This document shows, piece by piece, positions 1 to 9,215 of a stretch of DNA of 44,607 nucleotides. The first letter of the stretch is position 1, and every line of letters begins with the position of its first letter. The notes beneath the pieces are model-generated. The model was given only the letters and a program-made list of their open reading frames with translations, was not told the DNA's origin and did no database searches. The position numbers and the translations under genes were made by a program. This DNA comes from Candidatus Nitrosopumilus sp. (GTDB lineage: Archaea > Thermoproteota > Nitrososphaeria > Nitrososphaerales > Nitrosopumilaceae), in assembly GCA_028279625.1 (NCBI GenBank), contig JANQNM010000035.1, positions 1 to 44,607 of the forward strand. The letters run 5' to 3'.

Positions 1-45
1 AAAGCAGACATCAAAAAGATGGCAAAGGCATCAGAGAATTTTTAA
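1..45 (+). CDS. C-terminal fragment of a CDS truncated by the window edge (...KADIKKMAKASENF*)
   Basis: Open frame from base 1 to TAA at 43-45; overlaps the convergent ORF 42-425. Confidence 0.5.
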   Translation, partial: KADIKKMAKASENF

Positions 46-425
46 TCATCATGAAAAGTAGATTTTTTCCAAGCCATCAATTTGTTGAAAATTTCTAGAT
101 AATCTTTTGATGTAATTGTGATATGAGTATGTGCAAAAAAGTCACCAAACTGGGCTTCAAAGATCATGCGGCATTCTTCTTTGAAGAAAGGAACAGAGAT
201 TCCAATTTTTTTTAATGAAGAAAATTTGAAATCTTCAATTTGTATTATTTTTTCATGAACTGTGATTTTTTTATTTTCAGGATTTTTGTTAATTGATGAA
301 TCCATGTGTTTTTTGATTTCTTCACCCCATAATGGTGGGTCATGTGGCCATCTATGGACAAACACCTTTTCAGCTAAAAATCGAAATTCAAATTCAGGCA
401 ATGGTATGGTTTTTGTCTGATTCAA
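42..425 (-). CDS. hypothetical protein (127 aa)
   Basis: ORF track; no recognised domain. Confidence 0.7.
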   Translation of the reverse strand: MNQTKTIPLPEFEFRFLAEKVFVHRWPHDPPLWGEEIKKHMDSSINKNPENKKITVHEKIIQIEDFKFSSLKKIGISVPFFKEECRMIFEAQFGDFFAHTHITITSKDYLEIFNKLMAWKKSTFHDD

Positions 426-446
426 ATTAAGCGTATCTTAGAACAC

Positions 447-611
447 TTAGGCAAGTACGGCAATACACTGAATGTCATCTTTGTTATTGAAACATTTCTT
501 TGTTTCAAAACAATACTGACAAACATACCATTGGTGAACTGCTCCACCTCTAGTAGTTGGCTTGTATGTGATTAGATACTTGTGGTCGTGTCTATCATAG
601 CAGTGGTCCAT
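447..611 (-). CDS. small Cys/His-rich putative zinc-binding protein (54 aa)
   Basis: Read from the minus strand: MDHCYDRHDHKYLITYKPTTRGGAVHQWYVCQYCFETKKCFNNKDDIQCIAVLA; CxxC plus Cys/His clusters. Confidence 0.6.
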   Translation of the reverse strand: MDHCYDRHDHKYLITYKPTTRGGAVHQWYVCQYCFETKKCFNNKDDIQCIAVLA

Positions 612-688
612 TTTCAATAGTATTACGCACAGTTTCCATATGAAAACCGCGGAAAAAACTCTGAAAACCAGGATCCTTTGTGGAATTT

Positions 689-1300
689 CTAATTAGTTCT
701 CATTCCAATAGATTCTTCTAATTCAATGACAATTTCTCTGCCTTCGGATTCGGGTTCTGGTTCAGGTTCTTCAATTACACATTCCCCAGAATGTTTCATT
801 GCCATATGTTCAGATTTTAGCATACACATGTTTCCATAAGTAATTCCATCCATTCCACAAACAGGAGCATATTCCATTGTACATGCTAGAGCGGGTTTTT
901 CAGTTTGCCATCCTCGTTGTTTTAGTTTTTCAACAGAATCTGAATTGACACATGCAGGTGCTGCATTGTGGTGTTTAAACATCAATTGTTTTCCTTCTAC
1001 ACAAATAATATTATCAACTGAAATTCCTGCATGTTTTTGATGTAGAGGTCTTAGATACTCTTTCATCACTCCATCCATCACACACATCTTTCCAGGATAT
1101 GCACCAGGTCCACATCTATCATCTAAAACACACATTCCATCAAGTGATGCAAATCCAGGGGCACACATTCCATTATGTGACATGTGATGATGTCCTGTTG
1201 TTTCACCTTGGGGATCATGATCAGATGCAAAAACAGAATCTGAATTTGCAACAAAAATTATTGAAAACATAAGAATTCCAAATAAAATGAAATATTTCAA
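689..1300 (-). CDS. secreted Cys/His-rich protein with C-terminal Kazal-type domain
   Basis: N-terminal signal-like hydrophobic stretch; ACTMEYAPVCGMDGITYGNMCMLKSEHMAMKHSGEC matches the Kazal pattern (PVCGxDGxTYxNxC). Confidence 0.8.
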   Translation of the reverse strand: MKYFILFGILMFSIIFVANSDSVFASDHDPQGETTGHHHMSHNGMCAPGFASLDGMCVLDDRCGPGAYPGKMCVMDGVMKEYLRPLHQKHAGISVDNIICVEGKQLMFKHHNAAPACVNSDSVEKLKQRGWQTEKPALACTMEYAPVCGMDGITYGNMCMLKSEHMAMKHSGECVIEEPEPEPESEGREIVIELEESIGMRTN

Positions 1301-1383
1301 TAACTAATCTACATGATTTTGTTATTAAAAGAGGTTGAATCAAACAATTTTCCCCATATAGAAAATCTTATCATATAGAAAAG

Positions 1384-1743
1384 ATGGTAAAAATCATGGA
1401 AATTCAAACCGCAGTTGAAAAAATTCTAAAAGTTAGCCCTTCAGTAAGAGTGGTGAGTGTCTGCGACCTAAATGGTAAATTGGTATATTCAGCACGCTCA
1501 AAGAAGGTAAACATCTTGGTGTCAAAAAAACAGAGTTTGGCATCGCTCAAAGCAGCTGCAAAGGATTGGAAGCAAAGAAAGAAGCTAGCAAGGTCTCTTG
1601 GTTCATGCAAATATGTTGTTGCAGAATATGACAAAGTTAAGAGAATAGTAATTCCTGCTGGAAGAAATCATATCTTGTACATAACTACAACTGCTTCCTT
1701 AGATCATAACAAGGTAGTTCGCAAAGTTCGTTCTTTCAAGTAA
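1384..1743 (+). CDS. DUF6659-like small thaumarchaeal protein (119 aa)
   Basis: ORF track; pattern (xIL..SPSVR.V.V.D..G.L....R) shared with ORFs at 32712 and 42787. Confidence 0.7.
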   Translation: MVKIMEIQTAVEKILKVSPSVRVVSVCDLNGKLVYSARSKKVNILVSKKQSLASLKAAAKDWKQRKKLARSLGSCKYVVAEYDKVKRIVIPAGRNHILYITTTASLDHNKVVRKVRSFK

Positions 1744-1835
1744 CTACAAAATATCATTTTTTTCATATTTTTAATTCAAAATGACATCGACAAAATATTT
1801 TAGGGATAATCCTTCCAGCATATTTTTTGAATGTT

Positions 1836-2090
1836 CTACTTTTCGAGTTTTCTTTTTCCAGTTCCTCTACCAGAACTAACCCATAGTCCTTTTGTGGAGC
1901 GTTCAGGAGTACTTTGGATGTCACCGAACTTTATCTTACCAGTTCCGCGACCTACAGAAATGTATTTGTCTGAAGCTGCCTTTTTTCTTGCTTCTTGCAT
2001 TTTTTTGAAATCATTTCCTGCCCATGATGAATCATCATCAACTTCTATGATTTTTGTTCCTCTGCCAGTACGAACTTTTCTTTTTGCCAA
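1836..2090 (-). CDS. small basic protein with three GRGT(G)K motifs (84 aa)
   Basis: TGRGTK / VGRGTGK / SGRGTGK repeats; preferred over the antisense ORF 1831-2112. Confidence 0.7.
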   Translation of the reverse strand: MAKRKVRTGRGTKIIEVDDDSSWAGNDFKKMQEARKKAASDKYISVGRGTGKIKFGDIQSTPERSTKGLWVSSGRGTGKRKLEK

Positions 2091-2161
2091 AATTTACCAC
2101 ATAGAGATATAATTTATCATTTATAAGATTTTGAAAAAGATGTGTTTTGGTGCTAATTCTC

Positions 2162-2314
2162 CTAATTTCCAAAATTAAACAAAAATCTTTGATACAATAT
2201 CTGTTCTAATTCCGCATATAATGACTCTAACTCATCAAGGTTTATTTCTGAATCAAGTTTTTCTGAAATCTTGTATTCTAATTGCAATAATTGGCTTTTA
2301 TCAATTTGAGCCAT
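2162..2314 (-). CDS. small hypothetical protein (50 aa)
   Basis: MAQIDKSQLLQLEYKISEKLDSEINLDELESLYAELEQILYQRFLFNFGN read from the minus strand; below the ORF-track length cutoff. Confidence 0.5.
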   Translation of the reverse strand: MAQIDKSQLLQLEYKISEKLDSEINLDELESLYAELEQILYQRFLFNFGN

Positions 2315-2386
2315 ACAAGTTTGAATTCAAATTTTGCACATAACTATCAATATGTAATTCAAAGTTACAGAAAATCTCAATTGAGA

Positions 2387-2578
2387 CTAGTCATCAATCT
2401 CAATATCCTCTAAAAACATGTGATCAAATCTCTTGTATTCTTCAAAAACATTTGAGAGTACTTGTTCTACAGGCCTGTTGTCTCGTTCTGAAATTCGTAA
2501 TGCATCTGTTAGTAGTTGCTGGGTGGCAGGCATTGATTGAAGAAATTTAATGAAACCTTCATCATGCATAATAGTCAT
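2387..2578 (-). CDS. small hypothetical acidic protein (63 aa)
   Basis: ORF track. Confidence 0.55.
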   Translation of the reverse strand: MTIMHDEGFIKFLQSMPATQQLLTDALRISERDNRPVEQVLSNVFEEYKRFDHMFLEDIEIDD

Positions 2579-2688
2579 TTAATCTCGTCATAATAATTAG
2601 GCACGGTCACAAAAGTTTGACATGAGATTGAGAATTCATACTTTAAGAACAGAATCAAATTTTTATAAAATTACCATTTTCAAAAAAT

Positions 2689-2808
2689 ATGGAAAAAAAG
2701 AAAGAAGAAAAAGAAGCATACGCTACAGATGATCCAACTGATACCTCAGCAAAAGATCAAGAAGAAATGGCAAAAGAGGCCATAAAGAAATTCAAATCTC
2801 TAGGATAA
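2689..2808 (+). CDS. small highly charged hypothetical protein (39 aa)
   Basis: MEKKKEEKEAYATDDPTDTSAKDQEEMAKEAIKKFKSLG*; TATA-like ttttataaaa about 25 nt upstream. Confidence 0.5.
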   Translation: MEKKKEEKEAYATDDPTDTSAKDQEEMAKEAIKKFKSLG

Positions 2809-2846
2809 GCCAAACTTTCATTAGCAATACTATTTTCTAGAAAAAT

Positions 2847-3668
2847 ATGGGATTGTTTGGCTCTAAAGAAAAACCTGAAGATTTGATGTACAAGGCCATG
2901 GCAGTAATGGAGAAAGGCCAACCAAAGGCAGCCATCTCTTTGTTTAACAAAATCCTAAAACAAGAGCCTGAAAATATTGAAGCCCTCCTAAACAAAGGAC
3001 TGGCACTAAACCAAACTAGAAAATACACAGATGCCGTAACTTGTTTTGATAAATTATTAGAAATTAACCCAAAAGATGCACAAGCACTAAACAACAGAGG
3101 AATTTCTCTAGCTGAAATGGGAAATATCCAAGATGCTGCAGAATATTATGACAAGGCAATTGAGGCAGACCCAAAATATGCTGCAGCTTATTTTAACAAA
3201 GGAGTATTACTTGACAAATTACAAGACCATGAAGAAGCGCTAGCCACTTTGGAAAAAGCCATTTCAATAGACCCAAAAAAGCCCAATGCTCAAGTTTACA
3301 AGGGAATTGTTTTAGGAAAAATGAAAAAACATGAAGAAGCTTTGAATTGCTTTTCAAATATTTGCAGAAAATTTCCTAGCAATCAAGATGCGTTTTTTCA
3401 AAAAGGGGTTCAGCTAGCAGAACTAGAACAACATGAAAAAGCACTTGACATATTTGATGAAATATTGAAAAAATTCAAAGACAATGTAAATGTCATTTAT
3501 GCAAAATCAAGAAGTAAAGCAGCCTTGGGATTGTATCCTGAAGCTCTAGAATTGTTAAAACAAGCAATCTCAAAAAACCCCAAAGTAATTAGAGAGTGGG
3601 CAAAAGAAGAAAAAGCATTTACTCATTTGCACAACAACGACAAGTTCAGAGCACTTGTAAAACTATAG
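2847..3668 (+). CDS. TPR-repeat protein
   Basis: Multiple 34-aa TPR motifs (e.g. AEYYDKAIEADPKYAAAYFNKGVLL). Confidence 0.9.
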   Translation: MGLFGSKEKPEDLMYKAMAVMEKGQPKAAISLFNKILKQEPENIEALLNKGLALNQTRKYTDAVTCFDKLLEINPKDAQALNNRGISLAEMGNIQDAAEYYDKAIEADPKYAAAYFNKGVLLDKLQDHEEALATLEKAISIDPKKPNAQVYKGIVLGKMKKHEEALNCFSNICRKFPSNQDAFFQKGVQLAELEQHEKALDIFDEILKKFKDNVNVIYAKSRSKAALGLYPEALELLKQAISKNPKVIREWAKEEKAFTHLHNNDKFRALVKL

Positions 3669-3918
3669 TCATTTGATCATTCTTCATCATCAGAACGTCT
3701 TCTACTAGGTCTTACAGGAACAAAAAACTTCATCTTTCTTCCAATCATGATTTGATTACAGCAAATGTAGTGATAAATAACGAGGAAAATCACTTGAAAA
3801 TTAAATTCCAAATTGGAAAAATATGACTTTTCAAATGTATTTTTCAAACAAGTATTTTAAGAAAATAATAAAATCTTAAGTAATTTGTTGCTGTCAATAT
3901 AGAGAACTGGCTCGCATT

Positions 3919-4269
3919 ATGATAGCAGATGATGCAGAGGTAATTAGAAAAACCCTACGAGATATGTTAACATCATTTGATCATCAAATAGTTGCTGAAG
4001 CCGTAGATGGGATTGAGACTGTAGAAAAATTTTTTTCAGAAAAACATGACTTGCTTTTATTAGATATTGCTATGCCAAAAAGAAATGGATTTGAAGCATT
4101 GTTTATGATTATGGAAAAAGACCCCAAAGCCAAAGTCATTATGGTTTCAGCTCATCACAACAGGCAGTTTATCGATAATTGTTTGAAAATTGGAGCCAAA
4201 GCATACATTCCAAAGCCATTTGACATCAATGAATTTCTAGATAAAGTTTCTAGCGTGTTAAAGGAATAG
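3919..4269 (+). CDS. CheY-like receiver domain protein
   Basis: IADDAE acidic pocket, LLLDIAMPKRNG, KPF; true start may be a few codons upstream. Confidence 0.9.
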   Translation: MIADDAEVIRKTLRDMLTSFDHQIVAEAVDGIETVEKFFSEKHDLLLLDIAMPKRNGFEALFMIMEKDPKAKVIMVSAHHNRQFIDNCLKIGAKAYIPKPFDINEFLDKVSSVLKE

Positions 4270-4275
4270 AAATTT

Positions 4276-4983
4276 CTAAAGAATTTTTTTCCTTACTGCA
4301 TCAATTCGGATAATTCCGACTTTCTTTTTTGGGCCGATTAATCTTGCCTCAAAAATTGGAACATACAACTCGGTGATGTCGCGTAATACAAATTCTTCAG
4401 AAAGGTTTCGAACATCTGTCTCTAAGGGCTTTTTTAGTTGAGATTGAAGTTTGCTTATTGCTGCATCATATGTTAATTCAGGTTTTTTGACATTAGGCTG
4501 ATTTTTCTCAAGAAGTCGCTTTGGGTAGTTTTCAACTGTTTTGGAGTTGATTTTGAATGGGAATTTTATCTCACTACCATGATGGTCAAAAATTAGCTCA
4601 TCTTCTTCTTCTACAAAGACATGCTCTTCTAATTTGATGTCAATCTTATTTTTTCCTCGTTTTCCAACAAATGCCTTCTCAAATCCAGATTTTGAGCGAA
4701 TTGGAAAAACACCATCACCTAAAACCACCTCACGGATATTGGAATCAACTGAGATGGCATGAGTTGCTTTCCTATAGTAATCTGCAATATATTTTCCTGA
4801 AACCATCAAAATGCACTCATAATACAATTTTAGAGAATGAATATGCACTTGTTCTTTTTTTGGTCTTGACAATAATGATTTGAAAGGGGAGGTTTTCTTT
4901 TGTTCAACAATTGCCATTGCCTCATCAGCATCAATATTTTTTCTAAGAACAGATATCTTTACATCATGACTTGACTTTGCCAA
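4276..4983 (-). CDS. hypothetical protein (235 aa)
   Basis: ORF track; no recognised domain. Confidence 0.75.
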   Translation of the reverse strand: MAKSSHDVKISVLRKNIDADEAMAIVEQKKTSPFKSLLSRPKKEQVHIHSLKLYYECILMVSGKYIADYYRKATHAISVDSNIREVVLGDGVFPIRSKSGFEKAFVGKRGKNKIDIKLEEHVFVEEEDELIFDHHGSEIKFPFKINSKTVENYPKRLLEKNQPNVKKPELTYDAAISKLQSQLKKPLETDVRNLSEEFVLRDITELYVPIFEARLIGPKKKVGIIRIDAVRKKIL

Positions 4984-5049
4984 AACTACACAAAGTATAC
5001 AATTCCAGCTATTAAACCAATTCTGCTAAGAAAGAAATAATAGATTTGA

Positions 5050-5427
5050 ATGAATTCAAAAGTTATGGCAACTAAGAAAGGTGGCTATATTGAAAAATTT
5101 CTAAAAAAAGCAGATAAAGCAATTCAAGATGGCGTCAAAAGGGCAGATGAAGTATTAGAAGATGCAGTAGAATTTGGAACAATGACTGCAAAGCAAGCAT
5201 CACAAGCAAGCAAAGAACTTCGTAGTCAGGCAAAAAAAGAAAGAGAAGCATTACAGAAAAGAGGAGCTAAAAAAATCAGCGAAGGAATCTCAGCTGCTAA
5301 AGGTGTTGCATCAAGTGCAGAAGAAGACTTGGCAACATTAGAAAAACTTGGCAAGCTTAGAAAAGCAGGAGTCATTACTGAAAAAGAATTTCAAGCAAAG
5401 AAAAAGAAGATTTTAGGAAGAATTTAG
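5050..5427 (+). CDS. coiled-coil protein with C-terminal SHOCT-like motif
   Basis: C-terminus LEKLGKLRKAGVITEKEFQAKKKKILGRI resembles SHOCT. Confidence 0.7.
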   Translation: MNSKVMATKKGGYIEKFLKKADKAIQDGVKRADEVLEDAVEFGTMTAKQASQASKELRSQAKKEREALQKRGAKKISEGISAAKGVASSAEEDLATLEKLGKLRKAGVITEKEFQAKKKKILGRI

Positions 5428-5428
5428 G

Positions 5429-5884
5429 ATGAAAAAATCAAACATTAATGGAAAAAATGATCAAAGAAAAGTAAATCCAAATTGGTTTACAGGAAAAACA
5501 TGGATGAAGGTTCTTTCAGAAAAGATCAAATCTGAAGATCAAGACATCTATCATGTTCATTTTGAGAAAGGTTCTAGAACAAAACTTCATGCACATAATG
5601 GAAATCAAGTATTGATTGCAACTAAAGGCAAAGGTAGCCTTGAGATTTTTAGAAAGTATGGAACATCAAAAACAAATTTCAAAATTAAAAGAACAGAGAG
5701 AATCACTCTCAATGAGGGGGATATTGTGCATATTCCTGCCAAGGTTCTTCACACCCATGGTTCAATTGACAAAAAAAAGACATTTTCACATATTGCTATT
5801 AACATTCTGCCCAGAAAAAATTCCATTTACAAAACAACTTGGCATGAATCAGATTACAAATCAAAGGTATCAGAAATAATTTAG
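5429..5884 (+). CDS. cupin-domain protein
   Basis: HFEKGSRTKLHAHNGNQVLIATKGKGSLE...GDIVHIPAKVLHTHG cupin motifs. Confidence 0.85.
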   Translation: MKKSNINGKNDQRKVNPNWFTGKTWMKVLSEKIKSEDQDIYHVHFEKGSRTKLHAHNGNQVLIATKGKGSLEIFRKYGTSKTNFKIKRTERITLNEGDIVHIPAKVLHTHGSIDKKKTFSHIAINILPRKNSIYKTTWHESDYKSKVSEII

Positions 5885-5885
5885 A

Positions 5886-6248
5886 ATGTCATTAAAGAAA
5901 AATTCTGAAATACAACCCATTCAAGGAAGTGAAGGTACTACAGTAAAGCAATACTTTCATCCACACAATACACTAAATGGAATCAATTACAGTATTGCTC
6001 ATTTTTCCTTAGAAGCAGGAAAAAGGACAAACCTGCACAAGTTAAAATCATCTGAAGTCTACTATATTTTAGAAGGTAAAGGAGAACTGAAAGTTGATCA
6101 AGATATAATTTATCTTGAAAAAGATGATTCAGCATATGTTCCTCCAAATTCAGAACAATTAATCAAAAACACTGGTTCAGAAAACTTGAGATTTTTGTGT
6201 ATAGTAGATCCAGCATGGAAAGCTGATGATGAAACTATCTTGGAATAA
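5886..6248 (+). CDS. cupin-domain protein
   Basis: LEAGKRTNLHKLKSSEVYYILEGKGELKV...DSAYVPPNSEQLIKN cupin motifs. Confidence 0.85.
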   Translation: MSLKKNSEIQPIQGSEGTTVKQYFHPHNTLNGINYSIAHFSLEAGKRTNLHKLKSSEVYYILEGKGELKVDQDIIYLEKDDSAYVPPNSEQLIKNTGSENLRFLCIVDPAWKADDETILE

Positions 6249-6266
6249 AATTCTACGATATAACAT

Positions 6267-6977
6267 ATGCAATTATTTTTAACATATGACAAATCTCTAC
6301 TTCTAGTGAACACCTATCAGGCTCTCAAAGTACTCAATGTAGATCCGGATTCATCACAAGAACAAATCAAAACAGCATACAGAAAGCTGGCACTAGAACA
6401 CCATCCTGATAAAAAGAAACAAAATGAAGATACTGAATTTAAGAAAATTACTGAAGCTTACAATTTCCTAAAAAAGAACCATAATCAATACAATAGTGGA
6501 ACACATCAAAGAACAAAAACCAACAGTAAACCAAAATCAAACTTCAAAAGAAAACCATGGGGTGCACCAGATGATGAAAAAATTCCAGAACAAGACTGGA
6601 GTAAATACACCAGAGAATTTGAAGAAGGAGATCCTGACTTTTTTAAAGAATATGAAAGAAAGTTTTGGGAAGAATACAATGCACGTGTAAGACCAGATGG
6701 AAAAAATGGAGAATATGAAAAGGCAAAAGAGCCTAAAAAACAACCAAATCTATACGTGGATGTGGATAAGAGTTTGTGTATTGGGTGTTGTAGTTGTGAG
6801 ATAATTGCACCAGATGTTTTTCAAATTAACAAAGAAAGCATGTCAAATCCAAAATCATCTGTAATTAATCAAAAAGGAGCAGGAGTAAACAAAATAATGA
6901 ATGCAGCTGAGACTTGTCCAACTAAAGCAATCATTGTAGAAAATACAGACACTAAAGAAAGAATGTACCCATACTAG
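6267..6977 (+). CDS. J-domain / ferredoxin fusion protein (DnaJ-Fer)
   Basis: N-terminal J domain with HPD (LALEHHPDKKK); C-terminal ferredoxin YVDVDKSLCIGCCSCEIIAPDVF...AAETCPTKAIIV. Confidence 0.9.
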   Translation: MQLFLTYDKSLLLVNTYQALKVLNVDPDSSQEQIKTAYRKLALEHHPDKKKQNEDTEFKKITEAYNFLKKNHNQYNSGTHQRTKTNSKPKSNFKRKPWGAPDDEKIPEQDWSKYTREFEEGDPDFFKEYERKFWEEYNARVRPDGKNGEYEKAKEPKKQPNLYVDVDKSLCIGCCSCEIIAPDVFQINKESMSNPKSSVINQKGAGVNKIMNAAETCPTKAIIVENTDTKERMYPY

Positions 6978-7381
6978 ATTTTCAATTTTTCATACAATTC
7001 ATCTATTTCATCTTCAGAGAGCTTTTGCATGGGATTGAACATACTATGGATTGCATCTGCGCCATCATTTGCTTTTCTTGGAACTAGATGAACATGTACA
7101 TGGGGAACTTCTTGGCCAGCATCTTTTCCATTATGAACCGCAACAAGTGTAGAACCAGAAAGTGAATCAACTTTTGAAATCATAGAGTGGACTAGTGCAA
7201 AAAGATCAGTATTTTCTTCACTAGACATATCCTGAATTTTTTGATGATGTTTTTTTGGAATTACTAATACATGGCCTTTTGCAAGAGGAAATGCATCAAG
7301 AAAAGCTATAGAATGTTCAGTCTCTTTGAGAATTTTAGCAGGAATATCTCCTGAAACAATTTTGCAAAAGACACAATCCAT
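6974..7381 (-). CDS. HIT family protein
   Basis: CVFCKIVSGDIPA... and HVHVHLVPR histidine triad. Confidence 0.93.
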   Translation of the reverse strand: MDCVFCKIVSGDIPAKILKETEHSIAFLDAFPLAKGHVLVIPKKHHQKIQDMSSEENTDLFALVHSMISKVDSLSGSTLVAVHNGKDAGQEVPHVHVHLVPRKANDGADAIHSMFNPMQKLSEDEIDELYEKLKI

Positions 7382-7426
7382 ACTAATTAGAAAAATTCTT
7401 GAGATATCAAATTATCGATTAGAGGG

Positions 7427-7594
7427 TTACCAAGTACCGCCATCACCTGTATTAGGATCTAGTTTCTTTGCAGGTACATTACCATGTGCTTTTTTCAAAT
7501 GTTTTTTCAAACGTTCAGGGTCATAGAGTTCAGTTCCACAGATATCACATTTTGTTTTTGTCTCTTTGTCTTTGTTACGATTGAATAAGCCCAT
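7427..7594 (-). CDS. single C2H2 zinc-finger mini-protein (55 aa)
   Basis: MGLFNRNKDKETKTKCDICGTELYDPERLKKHLKKAHGNVPAKKLDPNTGDGGTW. Confidence 0.7.
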   Translation of the reverse strand: MGLFNRNKDKETKTKCDICGTELYDPERLKKHLKKAHGNVPAKKLDPNTGDGGTW

Positions 7595-7667
7595 AATTTA
7601 GTGAAATTCAGAAATACATTAAAAATGATACGGAGAATTTTGGAAATTATTTAAAAATAAAATATAT

Positions 7668-7990
7668 TCATACTTCAAAGTTTGACATGTCAATTTTTGT
7701 AGAATTTTTGGGTTTCTTTTTGTATTCTTCTTTTTTTAATTCAAGTTCTAAATCAACAATTTGATTTTCTTCATCAAGGTTCTTTTTTGGGGGGTTTTGT
7801 CATCAGATGAAGATTCGGTCTTTTTTACTTCGAGTTCTAAATCCAGAATTTGTTTTTCTTCATCAAGTGTTTTTGTTGGTTGAACTTTTCTAGTAGATTT
7901 TGACTCTTCTTTTTTTATTTCAAGTTCTAAATCTAGAATTTGTTTTTCTTCGTCTAACATTTTTTTGGGGTCATTTTTGTCAGATTCCAA
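7668..7990 (-). CDS. LDEEKQILDLELE-repeat protein; third repeat is in the -1 frame after a C6A6 tract (ORF track shows only 7748-7990)
   Basis: Three similar ~40-nt units starting at 7921, 7831 and 7742 (spacing 90 and 89 nt); frame break at 7783-7794. Confidence 0.6.
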
Positions 7991-8070
7991 AGATCTATTA
8001 TAGAACTTCTTTGTTTTTTAATTTTAGGTTTTCAAATACATTATAAAGGATGCATAGTTTTTGAACACTC

Positions 8071-9210
8071 ATGGCAGTAAAAAATATCACAGTTTTAGGT
8101 TCTGGAGTAATGGGACATGGAATTGCTCAAGTTTCAGCAACTGCAGGTTATAATGTAGTATTGCGAGATATTCAACAAGAATTTTTGGATAAAGCAATGG
8201 AGAAAATCAAATGGAGTCTTGACAAACTAGTCACCAAAGAAAAAATTTCAAAAGAAGAAGGAGACACAATTTTTGGAAGAATTAAGCCAGTTGTAGATTT
8301 GAACGAGGCAGTAAAAGATGCTGAATTAGTAATTGAAGTTGTTCCTGAAATTATGGATTTGAAGAAAAAAGTATATGCAGAATTAGATCAAGCTGCAGCA
8401 CCAGATGTCATATTTGCATCAAATACCAGCACATTGCCCATTACAGAAATTGCAAATACAACATCCCGACCAGACAAATTCATTGGAATCCACTTTTTCA
8501 ATCCTCCTCAATTAATGAAACTAGTAGAAGTTATTCCAGGTGAAAAAACATCACAAGAAATTACAGAATTAACTAAAGAATATGTCAAATCAGTTAACAA
8601 ACAAGCAGTTCTATGCAGAAAGGATGTTCCAGGATTCATCATTAACAGATTGTTCATTCCAATGGTTCATGAGGCATGCTTTGTAAAAGATAGAACAGGG
8701 GCCACACTTGAAGAGATTGATTCATCTGTTAAATTCAAGTTGGGATTTCCAATGGGAATTTTTGAGCTGGCAGATTTTACAGGAATGGATGTTATTCATA
8801 AAGCAACTACAGAGATGCATTTGCGTGACAAAAAAGTCATCAACCCACACCCACTAGTTGAGAAGATGTTTGATGAGAAGAAATTAGGACAAAAGTCAGG
8901 CGAAGGGTACTACAAATATTCTGATGACAAATATGAAAGAGTTGCATTGTCTGAAGAACTTGCAGAGAAATGCAACCCAATTCAACTTGTTGCAAATATC
9001 ATAAACAACGCAGCATGGCTTGTTACTAACGGTGCAAGCGATATAGAAGAGATTGAAAAAGCAGCTCAATTAGGATTGGGTCTTAGAAAGCCACTATTTG
9101 AGACGGCAAAAGAAATTGGTATCAAAAACATTGTAGATGAATTAAACAAGCTTGCTGAAGAGCATGGTGAGTTTTACAAACCAGATCCACTTCTCATATC
9201 AATGCAATAG
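8071..9210 (+). CDS. 3-hydroxyacyl-CoA (3-hydroxybutyryl-CoA) dehydrogenase
   Basis: GSGVMGHGIAQVSATAGYNVVLRD Rossmann motif; ASNTSTLPITEIA; GIHFFNPPQLMKLVEVI. Confidence 0.95.
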   Translation: MAVKNITVLGSGVMGHGIAQVSATAGYNVVLRDIQQEFLDKAMEKIKWSLDKLVTKEKISKEEGDTIFGRIKPVVDLNEAVKDAELVIEVVPEIMDLKKKVYAELDQAAAPDVIFASNTSTLPITEIANTTSRPDKFIGIHFFNPPQLMKLVEVIPGEKTSQEITELTKEYVKSVNKQAVLCRKDVPGFIINRLFIPMVHEACFVKDRTGATLEEIDSSVKFKLGFPMGIFELADFTGMDVIHKATTEMHLRDKKVINPHPLVEKMFDEKKLGQKSGEGYYKYSDDKYERVALSEELAEKCNPIQLVANIINNAAWLVTNGASDIEEIEKAAQLGLGLRKPLFETAKEIGIKNIVDELNKLAEEHGEFYKPDPLLISMQ

Positions 9211-9215
9211 GAGTT

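Noticed and set aside
1831-2112. 93-aa plus-strand ORF
   Set aside because: Overlaps the minus-strand GRGTGK protein, which has coherent repeats and composition
3676-3747. 23-aa minus-strand ORF MIGRKMKFFVPVRPSRRRSDDEE
   Set aside because: Too short to support without conservation data
7741-7960. CRISPR-like array from three spaced repeats
   Set aside because: Units are coding (LDEEKQILDLELE), diverged, only three, and in a protein frame
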